This document shows, one piece after another, positions 27,271 to 35,325 of a stretch of 37,773 nucleotides of DNA. The stretch is from Verrucomicrobiota bacterium. Lineage in GTDB: Bacteria > Verrucomicrobiota > Verrucomicrobiia > Opitutales > Opitutaceae. How positions within the stretch are numbered: the stretch's first letter is position 1; every line of letters starts with the position of its first letter. Location of the stretch: assembly GCA_016209255.1 (NCBI GenBank), contig JACQWL010000443.1, positions 1 to 37,773 of the forward strand, read 5' to 3'. The notes below the pieces were generated by a model. It was given only the letters and a program-made list of their open reading frames with translations. It was not told where the DNA came from and ran no database searches. The position numbers and the translations under genes were made by a program.

Positions 27271-27345
27271 GTAGGAGCCGGCTTGCAGGCGATGAGATAC
27301 GTCATTTGTTGGCGCGCCTGGAATCGCCTGCCAGCAGGCTCGTAC
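27271..27345. repeat. paired REP element (BIME-like), family 1, diverged
   Basis: Arms at 27271-27293 and 27323-27345 are inverted copies with three mismatches and a 29-base spacer. They are the same family as 24450-24525. It lies between the deacetylase start and the esterase-fusion stop. The mutations break pairing within the inner stem of each arm, suggesting an older insertion. Confidence 0.8.
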
Positions 27346-27421
27346 CCGCGGATCAATTTTTCCCGAAGGTGTTTGTTTCTGGAGGTGAAATTTCTGCGCT
27401 GTCACCAAGGGAATGCCCGGC

Positions 27422-29080
27422 CTACCGCCCAACCTGCCGGACGCGATCCTCGGCGCGGGCCTCGATTTTCTTCAGCTTTGCGGCGTAACCGTACAGGGCA
27501 AGTGTGAACGCGGTATTCGTGTACTTGTACTCCAGTTTTCGAAACCGGCCGGCCAGCAGGACGGTTTCGCGTTCGACCACCTGGCCTTCCATGGCGACAG
27601 TATAGCTGCGCGCCGGGTCGAGATTGCTCGAGACAATACGCTGCCCGGCCGGGCGCGACGGATCGAAAGTATAGCGGGCCCCTGAAATCTGCACCAAGCG
27701 ACTGGCCGGTTGCACCGGCGGCTGGCCCGCGGGCCGTTTCGCCTCCGCTGCGTTCGCGTCGAGAATCTCCAACAGGTCGCGGCCAGTGAGCCGGACCGTG
27801 ACCAGATACTGATCGAAGGGCCGGCTGCACTGGATGAGATCCGCGATATCGACTGTGCCTTGGGGAATCCCCAGGCCCCGGTCGTGCATGCGATTGTAGA
27901 TGGCGATGTCGGCGCCGGTCGCATCCCGCATGGCGTCCGTTATCCAGTTGGCCAGAAGCGACTCGGTTCCCCGGTTGTCGAGGGCCGCGGGCGCCACGGC
28001 GACCGGATGCGTGCGATACGCCGTCAAGTCCTCGTCTTGTCGCGGTTCGACCGCCGCCTTCCACGTTTTTCCGCTCGCCACCAGACGCAATTGCCGGTCG
28101 CTCGGAAGCATGCCGGAGTACGCCTCGGTCTGGTTGACAACGACCGCCAGAGGCTTGGCGGGATCGAACACCAGCGCATCTGGAAAAAAGGCCAGCGAAG
28201 CGACGTTCTCCAAATCGAGACGGACGCGCTGGGGCCCTTCCGCCCTGGCCCGCACGGAGGCCATCTTCCCGGGTTCGGCGATGGCGTCCACGGCGGTCCA
28301 GTACGCCCGGCCGTGCAAAGGCGTGTCCACCTCGAAAACGTACTCACGCGGGTGTGAGACCCGCTGGTGGCCCACGAGCCAAGCGACGACCTCGTCGATG
28401 CGTTGCAGGCCGGCGGGGTGCTCTTCGCCCGGAATCAGATCGCGTTTCACCGGCACGCCGAGCTGCCGCATCCGGTCGATGCCCACGCCGGCGCCCACCA
28501 GATAAAACCCGGCATCCTTTGCGCCTTGGATCCACCACGATGGCACATGCTTCAAATTGGCCGCGAGCCAGGGAAAACTGTACGCCGGGGCGAGCGGAGC
28601 GACCGCCGCAAACAAATGCGGATGATGCAGCGCGAGGTACGAGGCGCCGGTTCCGCCCATGGACTGGCCGGTCAGGTACACCCGTTCCGCGTCGATCCGG
28701 TAGCGCTTCCGGATATCGGCCAGCACGCAAAAGATGTCGTTTTCCCCGATGCCGCGATACTCGGTGGTTCCGCGGCCCAGCGGGCTCACCATTAACACGC
28801 CATGCTTCTCGGCCACCCGCCTGAAGGTGTCGGGCGGAATCCGTTTGTCCTCGAACAAACTGGACTCATTTCCGCCGGTCCCATGCATCGCGATCACGCA
28901 CGGAATCGGCCGCTGGCCGTCGTAGGAACTGGGGACGTAAACCCGATAGGGCTGCTCGGTTTGGTCGATGCTGGAGACATACGTCAACCGCAGATCTTTT
29001 CCCGGCGTGGCCGTTTCCGCCGGCTGGGCGAAACCAATGACCGGCGCCAGCAACGCCGCAGAAATCCACTGATGGGACAT
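27422..29080 (-). CDS. exported esterase (alpha/beta hydrolase) fused to a 5'-nucleotidase C-terminal domain
   Basis: This 552-residue protein has a signal peptide (ISAALLAPVIGFAQPA). The first half is an alpha/beta hydrolase of the polyhydroxybutyrate depolymerase/feruloyl esterase type: PCVIAMHGTGGNESS, the nucleophile elbow LTGQSMGGTGAS, a likely Asp in QGAKDAGFY and a His in PGEEHPAG. From about residue 366 a 5'-nucleotidase C-terminal (PF02872-like) domain follows. It reads TESLLANWITDAMRDATGADIAIYN, DIADLIQCSRPFDQYLVTVRLTGRDLLEIL, and LVQISGARYTFDPSRPAGQRIV with YTVAMEG. The metallophosphatase domain that normally precedes this part is absent. The frame is continuous. The C-terminal part may bind a ligand rather than catalyse. 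Confidence 0.85.
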   Translation of the reverse strand: MSHQWISAALLAPVIGFAQPAETATPGKDLRLTYVSSIDQTEQPYRVYVPSSYDGQRPIPCVIAMHGTGGNESSLFEDKRIPPDTFRRVAEKHGVLMVSPLGRGTTEYRGIGENDIFCVLADIRKRYRIDAERVYLTGQSMGGTGASYLALHHPHLFAAVAPLAPAYSFPWLAANLKHVPSWWIQGAKDAGFYLVGAGVGIDRMRQLGVPVKRDLIPGEEHPAGLQRIDEVVAWLVGHQRVSHPREYVFEVDTPLHGRAYWTAVDAIAEPGKMASVRARAEGPQRVRLDLENVASLAFFPDALVFDPAKPLAVVVNQTEAYSGMLPSDRQLRLVASGKTWKAAVEPRQDEDLTAYRTHPVAVAPAALDNRGTESLLANWITDAMRDATGADIAIYNRMHDRGLGIPQGTVDIADLIQCSRPFDQYLVTVRLTGRDLLEILDANAAEAKRPAGQPPVQPASRLVQISGARYTFDPSRPAGQRIVSSNLDPARSYTVAMEGQVVERETVLLAGRFRKLEYKYTNTAFTLALYGYAAKLKKIEARAEDRVRQVGR

Positions 29081-29212
29081 GGTTCAAACCCTGCCTTCGG
29101 GAATGGCCGGATGTCAATGCGGCGCGGATCCGACAAGTTCGGCTGGCCATTCTCGGACCAAGGGCTAGATCGCTGGCATCACGCCGGGCCCCAACCCAAA
29201 CCCCTCTCAAGT

Positions 29213-30640
29213 ATGATCCGTCTGCGATCTCTGTATTTTCGATTGGCGGCTTTTCTAATTTGCGCCGCCACTCTTGCCGCGCCGGCCTTCGGTCAGTGGA
29301 AAGTCGGCGCCGCTGCGATCGAGATTACGCCGGACCTTCCGATGTGGATGTCGGGCTACGGATCGAGAACGCGGCCAGCGAACAGCGTCGCCCTGAAAAT
29401 GAACGCCAAGGCGCTGGCTTTGGAGGATGCGACGGGCCGCGTGGTGGTCATCGTCACGACCGATCTCCTGGGCATTCCGCGGGTGCTTCGCCAGGGGGTG
29501 GAGGCAAGAGTCCAGCAGCAATACGGCGTTTTCCCGGAGAACCTCCTCATCAATGCTTCCCACACGCACTGCGGTCCCGAGTTGCGGGGGGTCGAAACCT
29601 CTCTGAGCAAGGCCGATGCGGACCGGGCGAAAAAAGTCGCAGCTTATCAGGCGGAAACCGAGGAGCGCCTGGTCGCGGTTGTTGGTCAGGCACTCGCCCG
29701 CCGGGAACCGGCCGCGCTTTTCTTCGGGCAGGCCAAAGCGGGAATTGCGATGAACCGCCGCGCCAATTACAAACTCGCCCCCGCCGATTTTCGGCACGGC
29801 AAGGTGCCCAATCCTGACGGACCGGTCGACCACGACGTTCCGATATTGCAGGTGAAGACCCCGGACGGGAAAATGCAGGCGGTCTTGTTCGGATATGCGT
29901 GTCACAACACGACCAGCGGCGAGGACATTTTTCACGGCGACTACGCCGGTTTCGCCCAAGCCGCGCTCGAAGCCACCTATCCGGGAACGGTGGCGCTCTT
30001 CATGCTCGGTTGTGCCGGCGACCAGAATCCCTATCCGCGCCACAACTCGAGTCCGGGACGAACGTCCATCGATTTGGCGAAGTTGCACGGCCAGACCCTC
30101 GCCTCCGCAGTCGAAGCGGGGCTGAACGCTTTTCCGCGACCGGTTTCCGGCCCCTTGCGCGCGGTGATGGAGAATGTTGCGCTGCCCTATCTCCCAGCGC
30201 CCACCCGGAGCCAGCTCAACGAGCGGCTCGCTTCCAAAGCCAAGGCGGATCGCGAATATGCGCAGGTCCTGTTGGAGATTCTGGATCGCGACGGCCGGTT
30301 GCCCGCGAATTATTCCTATCCAGTGCAGGTGCTGCAATTCGGGAAGGACCTGACGTTGGTCGCGCTGGCCAGCGAGACGGTGGTGGATTTTTCCCACCGG
30401 CTGAAGCGGGAACTGCCGGGTCCGGCCGTCTGGGTGGCGGGGTACAGCAATGACTTTCTGGGCTACATTCCGAGCCGTCGCATCTGGGAGGAGGGTGGCT
30501 ACGAGGGCGGCGGGTCGTTGACGTACTATCAGTCGACCCTCTGGCGAATCATCCACCCCAATATCTGGGATCCTTCGGTGGAGGAACTCATCGTGGGAAA
30601 AGTCCACGAACTCGCGCGGAAGGTGTCCGGCAATCGCTGA
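29213..30640 (+). CDS. exported neutral/alkaline ceramidase-fold hydrolase (paralogue 2)
   Basis: The ATG at 29213 gives 475 residues with a signal peptide (YFRLAAFLICAATLAAPAFGQ). Family motifs are VGAAAIEITPDLPMWMSGYG at the N-terminus, the zinc motif NASHTHCGPELRG, a further His in FGYACHNTTSG, and LASETVVDFSHRLKREL with WVAGYSNDFLGYIPSRRIWEEGGYEG near the end. The ceramidase nucleophile motif GDVSPN is replaced by GDQNPY, so the Ser is again Asn. True ceramidase activity is therefore doubtful. It is divergent from the esterase-fusion gene by 132 bases and belongs to the exported hydrolase group. It is clearly diverged from the paralogue at 13556-15082. Confidence 0.87.
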   Translation: MIRLRSLYFRLAAFLICAATLAAPAFGQWKVGAAAIEITPDLPMWMSGYGSRTRPANSVALKMNAKALALEDATGRVVVIVTTDLLGIPRVLRQGVEARVQQQYGVFPENLLINASHTHCGPELRGVETSLSKADADRAKKVAAYQAETEERLVAVVGQALARREPAALFFGQAKAGIAMNRRANYKLAPADFRHGKVPNPDGPVDHDVPILQVKTPDGKMQAVLFGYACHNTTSGEDIFHGDYAGFAQAALEATYPGTVALFMLGCAGDQNPYPRHNSSPGRTSIDLAKLHGQTLASAVEAGLNAFPRPVSGPLRAVMENVALPYLPAPTRSQLNERLASKAKADREYAQVLLEILDRDGRLPANYSYPVQVLQFGKDLTLVALASETVVDFSHRLKRELPGPAVWVAGYSNDFLGYIPSRRIWEEGGYEGGGSLTYYQSTLWRIIHPNIWDPSVEELIVGKVHELARKVSGNR

Positions 30641-30680
30641 TACACGGCGGCATGAAATTTTGCGCAACCACAGGAAAGCC

Positions 30681-30734
30681 GGGCTCCGCCGAGGCCGAAA
30701 TACCACCGCCAACGAAGTGGCCTCGACGGAGCCC
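30681..30734. repeat. inverted repeat GGGCTCCGCCGAGGCC
   Basis: The 16-base arms at 30681-30696 and 30719-30734 pair with one mismatch around a 22-base loop; partial pairing continues outside. It sits between the convergent ceramidase-fold and oxidoreductase genes and may act as a bidirectional 3' hairpin or REP pair. Confidence 0.75.
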
Positions 30735-30757
30735 GACCCTCCACGATCGGGGAAAAT

Positions 30758-32215
30758 TCATGACGTCGCGTATATTTCCTTCTCGGCCGGCACGACGAAC
30801 GGCTTGCGGTATTCGCGGGTGAGAAACGCGTCGGCCCTCGGATTGTCCAGAAACTTTTCCTTGTCCGGAGCGAGCCGCAATGCGCGGCCGAGGGTCAGTT
30901 TGGATTTCTCCAAATCAACCCCGTTTTCCGCCAGGTGCCGGCGGGTCCGGTCCAGTGTCTCCAGCACATCGTCGTGCACTTTCAGCTGGCTCAGCTCCTT
31001 CTGCAGCTCGTCGGGCGAGGAGGGGCGGCCGAGTCGATAGGAGATGTTGCCGACGTGGCAGAGTGCGGTCGATTGATGGCCCTCCAGGATGTCGGCGTTC
31101 AGCTCCGAAACTTTCCGGCTCCGCACGGCCTTCAGGAAATTGGCAAAATGGCTTCCCGACTTGCCCTCAAAGGTGCGGACCAGCTTGCCGGCCGGGTCGA
31201 ACAACGACGTGCCGGAGATGATGCCCTCGGTGCCAACGAAGATCCAGCCCCCTTTGAAATTCGGATTGAAGGGCGCCGTCTTCAGCCCGCGCGTTTCCGT
31301 CACGATCGTCTTGCCGCCGAAGTCGTGAATTCCCACCTGGGTGTTGGGCGTTTCCGCCGCATCCGTGTACCCGAGCCGTCCGCCGTAACTGATGACGGAG
31401 CGGCCCAGCCCTTTGACGCCGAGACCCCAGCGGCAGATGTCCAGCGAGTGAATATTGTTGTTTCCCAACTCGCCGTTGCCGGTGTTCCAAAACCAGTGCC
31501 AGTCGTAATGAAACTTTGGCCGCGTCAGCGGGCTCATCGGCGCCGGGCCGGCAAACAGATCGTAGTCCACACTCGCGGGAACCTCATACTGGCCGGGTCC
31601 GCCGATGGAGCCGCGCCCGCCGTAGACAATGCTGCGGGCCAGTTTCACTTCGCCGAGCTTGCCGTCGTGAATATACCTGATGGCCGCCGCCAGCGCCTGG
31701 TTGGAGCGGTTCTGCGTTCCCCCCTGGCAGATGCGGCCGAACTGGCGGGCCGCTTGTACAATCCGGCGGCCCTCACTGATGTTGTGACTCACCGGTTTCT
31801 CAACGTAGACATCCTTGCCGGCCTGCATGGCCCAGATGGCCGCCAGTGCGTGCCAGTGGTTCGGCGTCGCCACAAAGACGGCGGCGACCGACTTGTCCCC
31901 AAGCACGATCCGCAGGTCCTGCACGGCCTTGGGCCGGGGGCGCCCCTTGGCTTCGAGGTCGGCCGCGAGGGCGGCAGCTCGATCGCGATCCGGGTCGCAA
32001 ACGTAGGCAATCTCGCAGTCCGGCATCCTGGTCAGTTCGTTCGCGTGCTGTTTGCCGCGGATGCCGCAGCCCAGGATGGCCACGGTGATCTTGTCGTTGG
32101 CGCTCACGGCCCGCGGTTCCGCCGCCCCGAGCGACCGGGGAAGCGAGGCCGTCGCAGCCGCGGCCGCGACGAGAATGGAATCTTCGAGAAACTGGCGGCG
32201 GGTGAGGTTTGGCAT
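30758..32215 (-). CDS. Tat-exported Gfo/Idh/MocA family oxidoreductase
   Basis: This 485-residue protein opens with a twin-arginine signal (LTRRQFLEDSILVAAAAATASLPRSLG), so a cofactor-loaded enzyme is probably exported. The Rossmann motif is VAILGCGIRGKQHANELTR with an acidic residue after the second strand (VCDPDRDRAAAL). The family EKP motif is YVEKPVSHNISEGR. The C-terminal domain holds YDWHWFWNTGNGELGNNNIHSLDICRWGLG, typical of the secreted glycosidase-like or oxidoreductase subfamily. It would use a bound NAD(P) on a sugar or sugar-like substrate. A second Gfo/Idh/MocA gene lies upstream on the same strand with 143 bases between, so one operon is plausible. Confidence 0.9.
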   Translation of the reverse strand: MPNLTRRQFLEDSILVAAAAATASLPRSLGAAEPRAVSANDKITVAILGCGIRGKQHANELTRMPDCEIAYVCDPDRDRAAALAADLEAKGRPRPKAVQDLRIVLGDKSVAAVFVATPNHWHALAAIWAMQAGKDVYVEKPVSHNISEGRRIVQAARQFGRICQGGTQNRSNQALAAAIRYIHDGKLGEVKLARSIVYGGRGSIGGPGQYEVPASVDYDLFAGPAPMSPLTRPKFHYDWHWFWNTGNGELGNNNIHSLDICRWGLGVKGLGRSVISYGGRLGYTDAAETPNTQVGIHDFGGKTIVTETRGLKTAPFNPNFKGGWIFVGTEGIISGTSLFDPAGKLVRTFEGKSGSHFANFLKAVRSRKVSELNADILEGHQSTALCHVGNISYRLGRPSSPDELQKELSQLKVHDDVLETLDRTRRHLAENGVDLEKSKLTLGRALRLAPDKEKFLDNPRADAFLTREYRKPFVVPAEKEIYATS

Positions 32216-32358
32216 AAGATGATGGGGAGGGTGATCAGTGGGCCGCGGACCCGCGGCCCTTTCGGGACGTGCGCACGGGCGGAAGAATTCCGGCGGCGCC
32301 GGTGGGATGCATGGCCCACACCGAAGCAGGTGAGATCAGCCGGGAACTGCAGCTCATG

Positions 32359-33396
32359 TCATTTGATCGCCTTCGCGGCCGCTTGCGCCTTCGCTTTCGC
32401 CATCACGCTGGCCAGGGACACCGGTGCTCCCCCCTGTCGTTTGCTTTCGTCGGCGGCCTCCATGAAGGCGAAAATTTCCAGGGTCTCCTCGGCCGTCACC
32501 GGTGGCTTCCCGGTTTTGAAGAAGCGGCCGATCTCGTTACCCAAGGACTCATAAACCCCTCCTCGCGCGGCGGGCACGATGGCCTTGCTGCCGAATGCCA
32601 TGGCCCCGAACTCGGCCTTGCTGCCGCGAATCCCGCGATAAGCGCCGATCCGGCCACCCTTCCAGACGCCCGCTACGAGATCGGTGTCCTTCGTCTGGAT
32701 GCGGGTGACCGTCTCGCAGCCCGGGCCCATGAGCACGAACAGCGGCTCAATGCCGTGGATGCCGTAGAAAAACATGTCGGGAATGCCTGCTTGATACGAG
32801 CAGGGGCCCCAGGTCATGGCGCCCATGATGGTGCCGAGCGTTTCGTTCTTCAACAGGCCCCGCACGCCGGGGTCATACCGCAGCGACGAACTGGAAAAGC
32901 ACGGCACGTTGTGCTTCTTCGCCAGATCGAAAATGGCGATGGCGTCGGCGAGCGAGCCGGCGACCGGTTTGTCGATGAACAGAGGCTTGCCCGCGAGGAT
33001 GACGGGGATGGCCTCCTGCAGATGGATCCGCCCGTCCACGCTTTCCAGAAACACGACGTCCACTTTCTGCAGCAGCGCGGGAATCGAAGCGACGATCTCG
33101 ACGCCTGTCTTTCGCAGGTCTTCGGTGAACTTGACCACGCGATCGCGGCTGGCCGGGATGTCCGTGCCGCCGGGATAACCGGCCACGATGCGGATCCCCG
33201 CCACGTCACCGGTGGCTTTGGGGTTGTTGAAGAGCTTGGCGAACGCCGGAACGTGCGACGTGTCCAGGCCTATGATACCGGCCCGGAGCGGCGCGGCCTC
33301 GGCCGCGCGAACCTCGCGGGCGATGCCGGTCATGACGAGGAAGAGGAGGGCGCGGAACCAGGGATTCCGTCCGCAGGGGCGAGTCGGGGATTTCAT
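32359..33396 (-). CDS. exported Gfo/Idh/MocA-like oxidoreductase with GLDTSH motif
   Basis: The ATG at 33396 gives 345 residues with a signal peptide (FRALLFLVMTGIAREVRAAEA). The nucleotide-binding turn reads LRAGIIGLDTSHVPAFAKLF: only two glycines and a TSH, a pattern of one Gfo/Idh/MocA subgroup. The EKP motif appears as FIDKPVAGSLADAIAIF. The family C-terminal fold follows (TWGPCSYQAGIPDMFFYGIHGIEPLFVLMG). The weakened glycine motif raises doubt about tight NAD binding. It is first in a probable two-gene operon with the Tat-exported oxidoreductase. The upstream 290 bases hold a CGCCC repeat and the hip operator array. Confidence 0.85.
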   Translation of the reverse strand: MKSPTRPCGRNPWFRALLFLVMTGIAREVRAAEAAPLRAGIIGLDTSHVPAFAKLFNNPKATGDVAGIRIVAGYPGGTDIPASRDRVVKFTEDLRKTGVEIVASIPALLQKVDVVFLESVDGRIHLQEAIPVILAGKPLFIDKPVAGSLADAIAIFDLAKKHNVPCFSSSSLRYDPGVRGLLKNETLGTIMGAMTWGPCSYQAGIPDMFFYGIHGIEPLFVLMGPGCETVTRIQTKDTDLVAGVWKGGRIGAYRGIRGSKAEFGAMAFGSKAIVPAARGGVYESLGNEIGRFFKTGKPPVTAEETLEIFAFMEAADESKRQGGAPVSLASVMAKAKAQAAAKAIK

Positions 33397-33530
33397 GTCA
33401 GGACCAGTCGCTACACGAACGGCAGCCCGCCGGCCAGAACTGAATGGACCGACCGAAGAACGATTGACGGGCTTGTATTCTTGCCCGGCGGGGCGGCCTG
33501 CCGGGTGGCCGACGTCGCCGCGTCCCGGCC

Positions 33531-33555
33531 CGCCCCGCCCCGCCCCGCCCCGCCA
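33531..33555 (+). repeat. CGCCC pentanucleotide tandem repeat, about five units
   Basis: Four CGCCC units and a fifth ending CGCCA run without interruption upstream of the 32359-33396 gene and hipB. Copy number probably varies by slippage. No coding frame uses it, so any effect would be on promoter spacing. Confidence 0.8.
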
Positions 33556-33612
33556 CTTGCCGACCCGCGTTGCGCGGTCTGTGACCCCGGCAATGCGCAA
33601 GGATACCACCTA

Positions 33613-33676
33613 AAGATAGTAATTGCCGGTTACTATCTTAAAGTAGTATCTTGCATTTACTACGTCAAGGTAGTAA
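33613..33676 (+). promoter_or_regulatory. hip operator-like repeat array
   Basis: Directly before hipB are AAGATAGTAA / TTACTATCTT (33613-33622 and 33630-33639, spacer seven) and GTAGTA / TACTAC (33643-33648 and 33658-33663). A half-site GTAGTAA follows at 33670-33676. The shared core is a TAGTA-like half-site repeated five times in alternating orientation. It is AT-rich in a GC-rich setting. This fits autorepression by HipB dimers covering the promoter. Confidence 0.65.
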
Positions 33677-33686
33677 CTTTTTTGCC

Positions 33687-33995
33687 ATGAATTATCCCGT
33701 AAACACATCCCCACAGCTCCGTGCCGTCCTGCGTGGGTTGCGGCAGTCCCGGGCGCTCAGCCAGGCGCAAGTCGGGCAGTTGCTGGGCGTGAATCAGAAG
33801 CGGGCGGCGCGAATCGAGAGCGCGCCTGGGGTCACCGCCTTCGATCAGATCGCCCGTCTCGTCGCTGCGCTGGGCGGCCGGCTTGTTGTCGAGATGCCGG
33901 ACACGCCGCCACCGGCCACCCCGGCTGCGACCAAAAAGGGTGCGGCCCGCAAAGCCGCCGCCTTGGCCGCCAAGGCGGACCAGGGTGGCTGGTAG
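33687..33995 (+). CDS. hipB: HipB-like XRE-family antitoxin
   Basis: The product has 102 residues from the ATG at 33687. A helix-turn-helix is clear in LRAVLRGLRQSRALSQAQVGQLLGVNQKRAARIES, followed by TAFDQIARLVAALGGRLVVEM, the short beta-strand end common to HipB proteins. The last ~30 residues are rich in Ala, Lys and Pro, a likely disordered tail. It binds DNA and neutralises the downstream HipA-type kinase; the operator-like array sits 11 bases before its start. The stop is 16 bases before hipA, an operon arrangement. No ribosome site is visible. Confidence 0.9.
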   Translation: MNYPVNTSPQLRAVLRGLRQSRALSQAQVGQLLGVNQKRAARIESAPGVTAFDQIARLVAALGGRLVVEMPDTPPPATPAATKKGAARKAAALAAKADQGGW

Positions 33996-34011
33996 CAGGC
34001 AAGCTCCGGCC

Positions 34012-35325
34012 ATGCCGCAATCGACCCTCTCGATTTGGATGAACGGGCTGCGGGTCGGCACCTGGACGCAGGTGCGCGGCACGCACCGGCTGCAATACGA
34101 GCCCGGTTGGGTGCAGTCACCGGCCGGTCGCGCGCTCTCCCTGTCGCTTCCCTTCACTCCCGGCAACGCCGCCCACCGCGGTGACGTGGTCGCAAACTAC
34201 TTCGACAACCTCCTGCCCGACAGTGACACCATCCGCAGCCGCCTTCGGTCGCGGTTTTCCACGTCCTCAACCGGGGCGTTCGATTTGCTGACCGCGATTG
34301 GGCGGGACTGCGTCGGTGCGGTGCAGTTGTTGCCAGAGGACGAAACCCCCGCCGGTTTTGATCGCATCGAGGCCGCGCCGCTGACCGACGAAGGGGTTGA
34401 ACGGCAGATTGCCGCCTCCCTTTCCGGGGCGCGGGTGCTGGGGCGGGAGGAAGCCGGCGATTTCCGCATCTCCATTGCCGGTGCCCAGGAGAAGACCGCG
34501 TTGCTGTTTCATCGCGGAAAATGGTGTCGTCCACTGGGGGCAACGCCGACGACGCATATTCTAAAACTGCCGCTCGGTTTGATCGGTCATCTTCAGGTCG
34601 ACCTGCAGAACTCGGTCGAAAACGAGTGGCTCTGCCTGCGCCTGATGCGGGCGTTTGGCCTGCCCACGGCCTCAGGCGAAATGGTTGAGTTCGGCGCGCG
34701 AAGGGTCCTCGCGGTGGAACGTTTCGACCGCGCGTCGCAGCCGGCCGGGTGGATCGCCAGGTTGCCGCAGGAAGATTTTTGCCAGGCGCTGGGACTCCCG
34801 GGCTCGAAGAAATACGAATCCGATGGCGGGCCCGGGATGCGCGAGATCCTGCGCGTGCTCGATACCAGCGTTCGAGCGACCGAAGACAAACGGGCGTTTG
34901 TGAAAGCCCAGATCGTCTTCTGGCTGCTCGCCGCGACCGACGGGCATGCGAAGAACTTCTCGATCTTCCATGAACGCGGCGGCACCTGCCGGCTCACGCC
35001 TTTCTACGACGTCTTGTCGGCTTGGCCGATCATCGGACGCGGCCCGAACCACCTCGACTGGCACAAGGCCAGGCTCGCGATGGCCGTGCGCAGCAAAAAC
35101 GCCCACTGGAAACTGGGCGAGATCAAAGCCCGGCACTGGGACGCCGTTGCGCGTGCGGCAGGATTGGGCAGCGCCGGCCCACTACTCCAGGAGATCGCCA
35201 CCCAAATGCCGCGCGCCATCGAGAGCGTGAACCGCCAGATTCCGCCAAAGTTTCCGGCTGCGGTGCACGATAAGATATTCACGGGGTTACAGCGAACCGC
35301 CGCGCAACTTTCTGGCGGTTTGTAG
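34012..35325 (+). CDS. hipA: HipA-type serine/threonine kinase toxin
   Basis: This 437-residue protein matches the length of E. coli HipA. Its N-terminal domain has LSIWMNGLRVGTW and LSLSLPFTPGN...VVANYFDNLLPD. The kinase core shows FRISIAGAQEKTALL, with Ser154 at the place of the autophosphorylated Ser150 of E. coli, then HILKLPLG, ENEWLCLRLMRAFG and VERFDR. The catalytic Asp310 lies in TDGHAKNFS and the metal-binding Asp333 in TPFYDVLSAWP. All key residues are present, so it should be active against its aminoacyl-tRNA synthetase-type target. It follows hipB by 16 bases. Its TAG at 35323 is followed in the same frame by a Fic C-terminus. Confidence 0.93.
   Translation: MPQSTLSIWMNGLRVGTWTQVRGTHRLQYEPGWVQSPAGRALSLSLPFTPGNAAHRGDVVANYFDNLLPDSDTIRSRLRSRFSTSSTGAFDLLTAIGRDCVGAVQLLPEDETPAGFDRIEAAPLTDEGVERQIAASLSGARVLGREEAGDFRISIAGAQEKTALLFHRGKWCRPLGATPTTHILKLPLGLIGHLQVDLQNSVENEWLCLRLMRAFGLPTASGEMVEFGARRVLAVERFDRASQPAGWIARLPQEDFCQALGLPGSKKYESDGGPGMREILRVLDTSVRATEDKRAFVKAQIVFWLLAATDGHAKNFSIFHERGGTCRLTPFYDVLSAWPIIGRGPNHLDWHKARLAMAVRSKNAHWKLGEIKARHWDAVARAAGLGSAGPLLQEIATQMPRAIESVNRQIPPKFPAAVHDKIFTGLQRTAAQLSGGL

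Noticed and set aside
24450-27345. Repeated 23-base units as a possible CRISPR array
   Set aside because: Units are paired in inverted orientation, far apart, with no regular spacers and no cas genes.
28802-29212. N-terminal extension of the second ceramidase-fold protein
   Set aside because: It runs antisense over the start of the esterase fusion and precedes a good signal peptide at 29213.
33531-33555. CGCCC repeat as a phase-variable coding tract
   Set aside because: It is outside any plausible reading frame with homology, upstream of both flanking starts.
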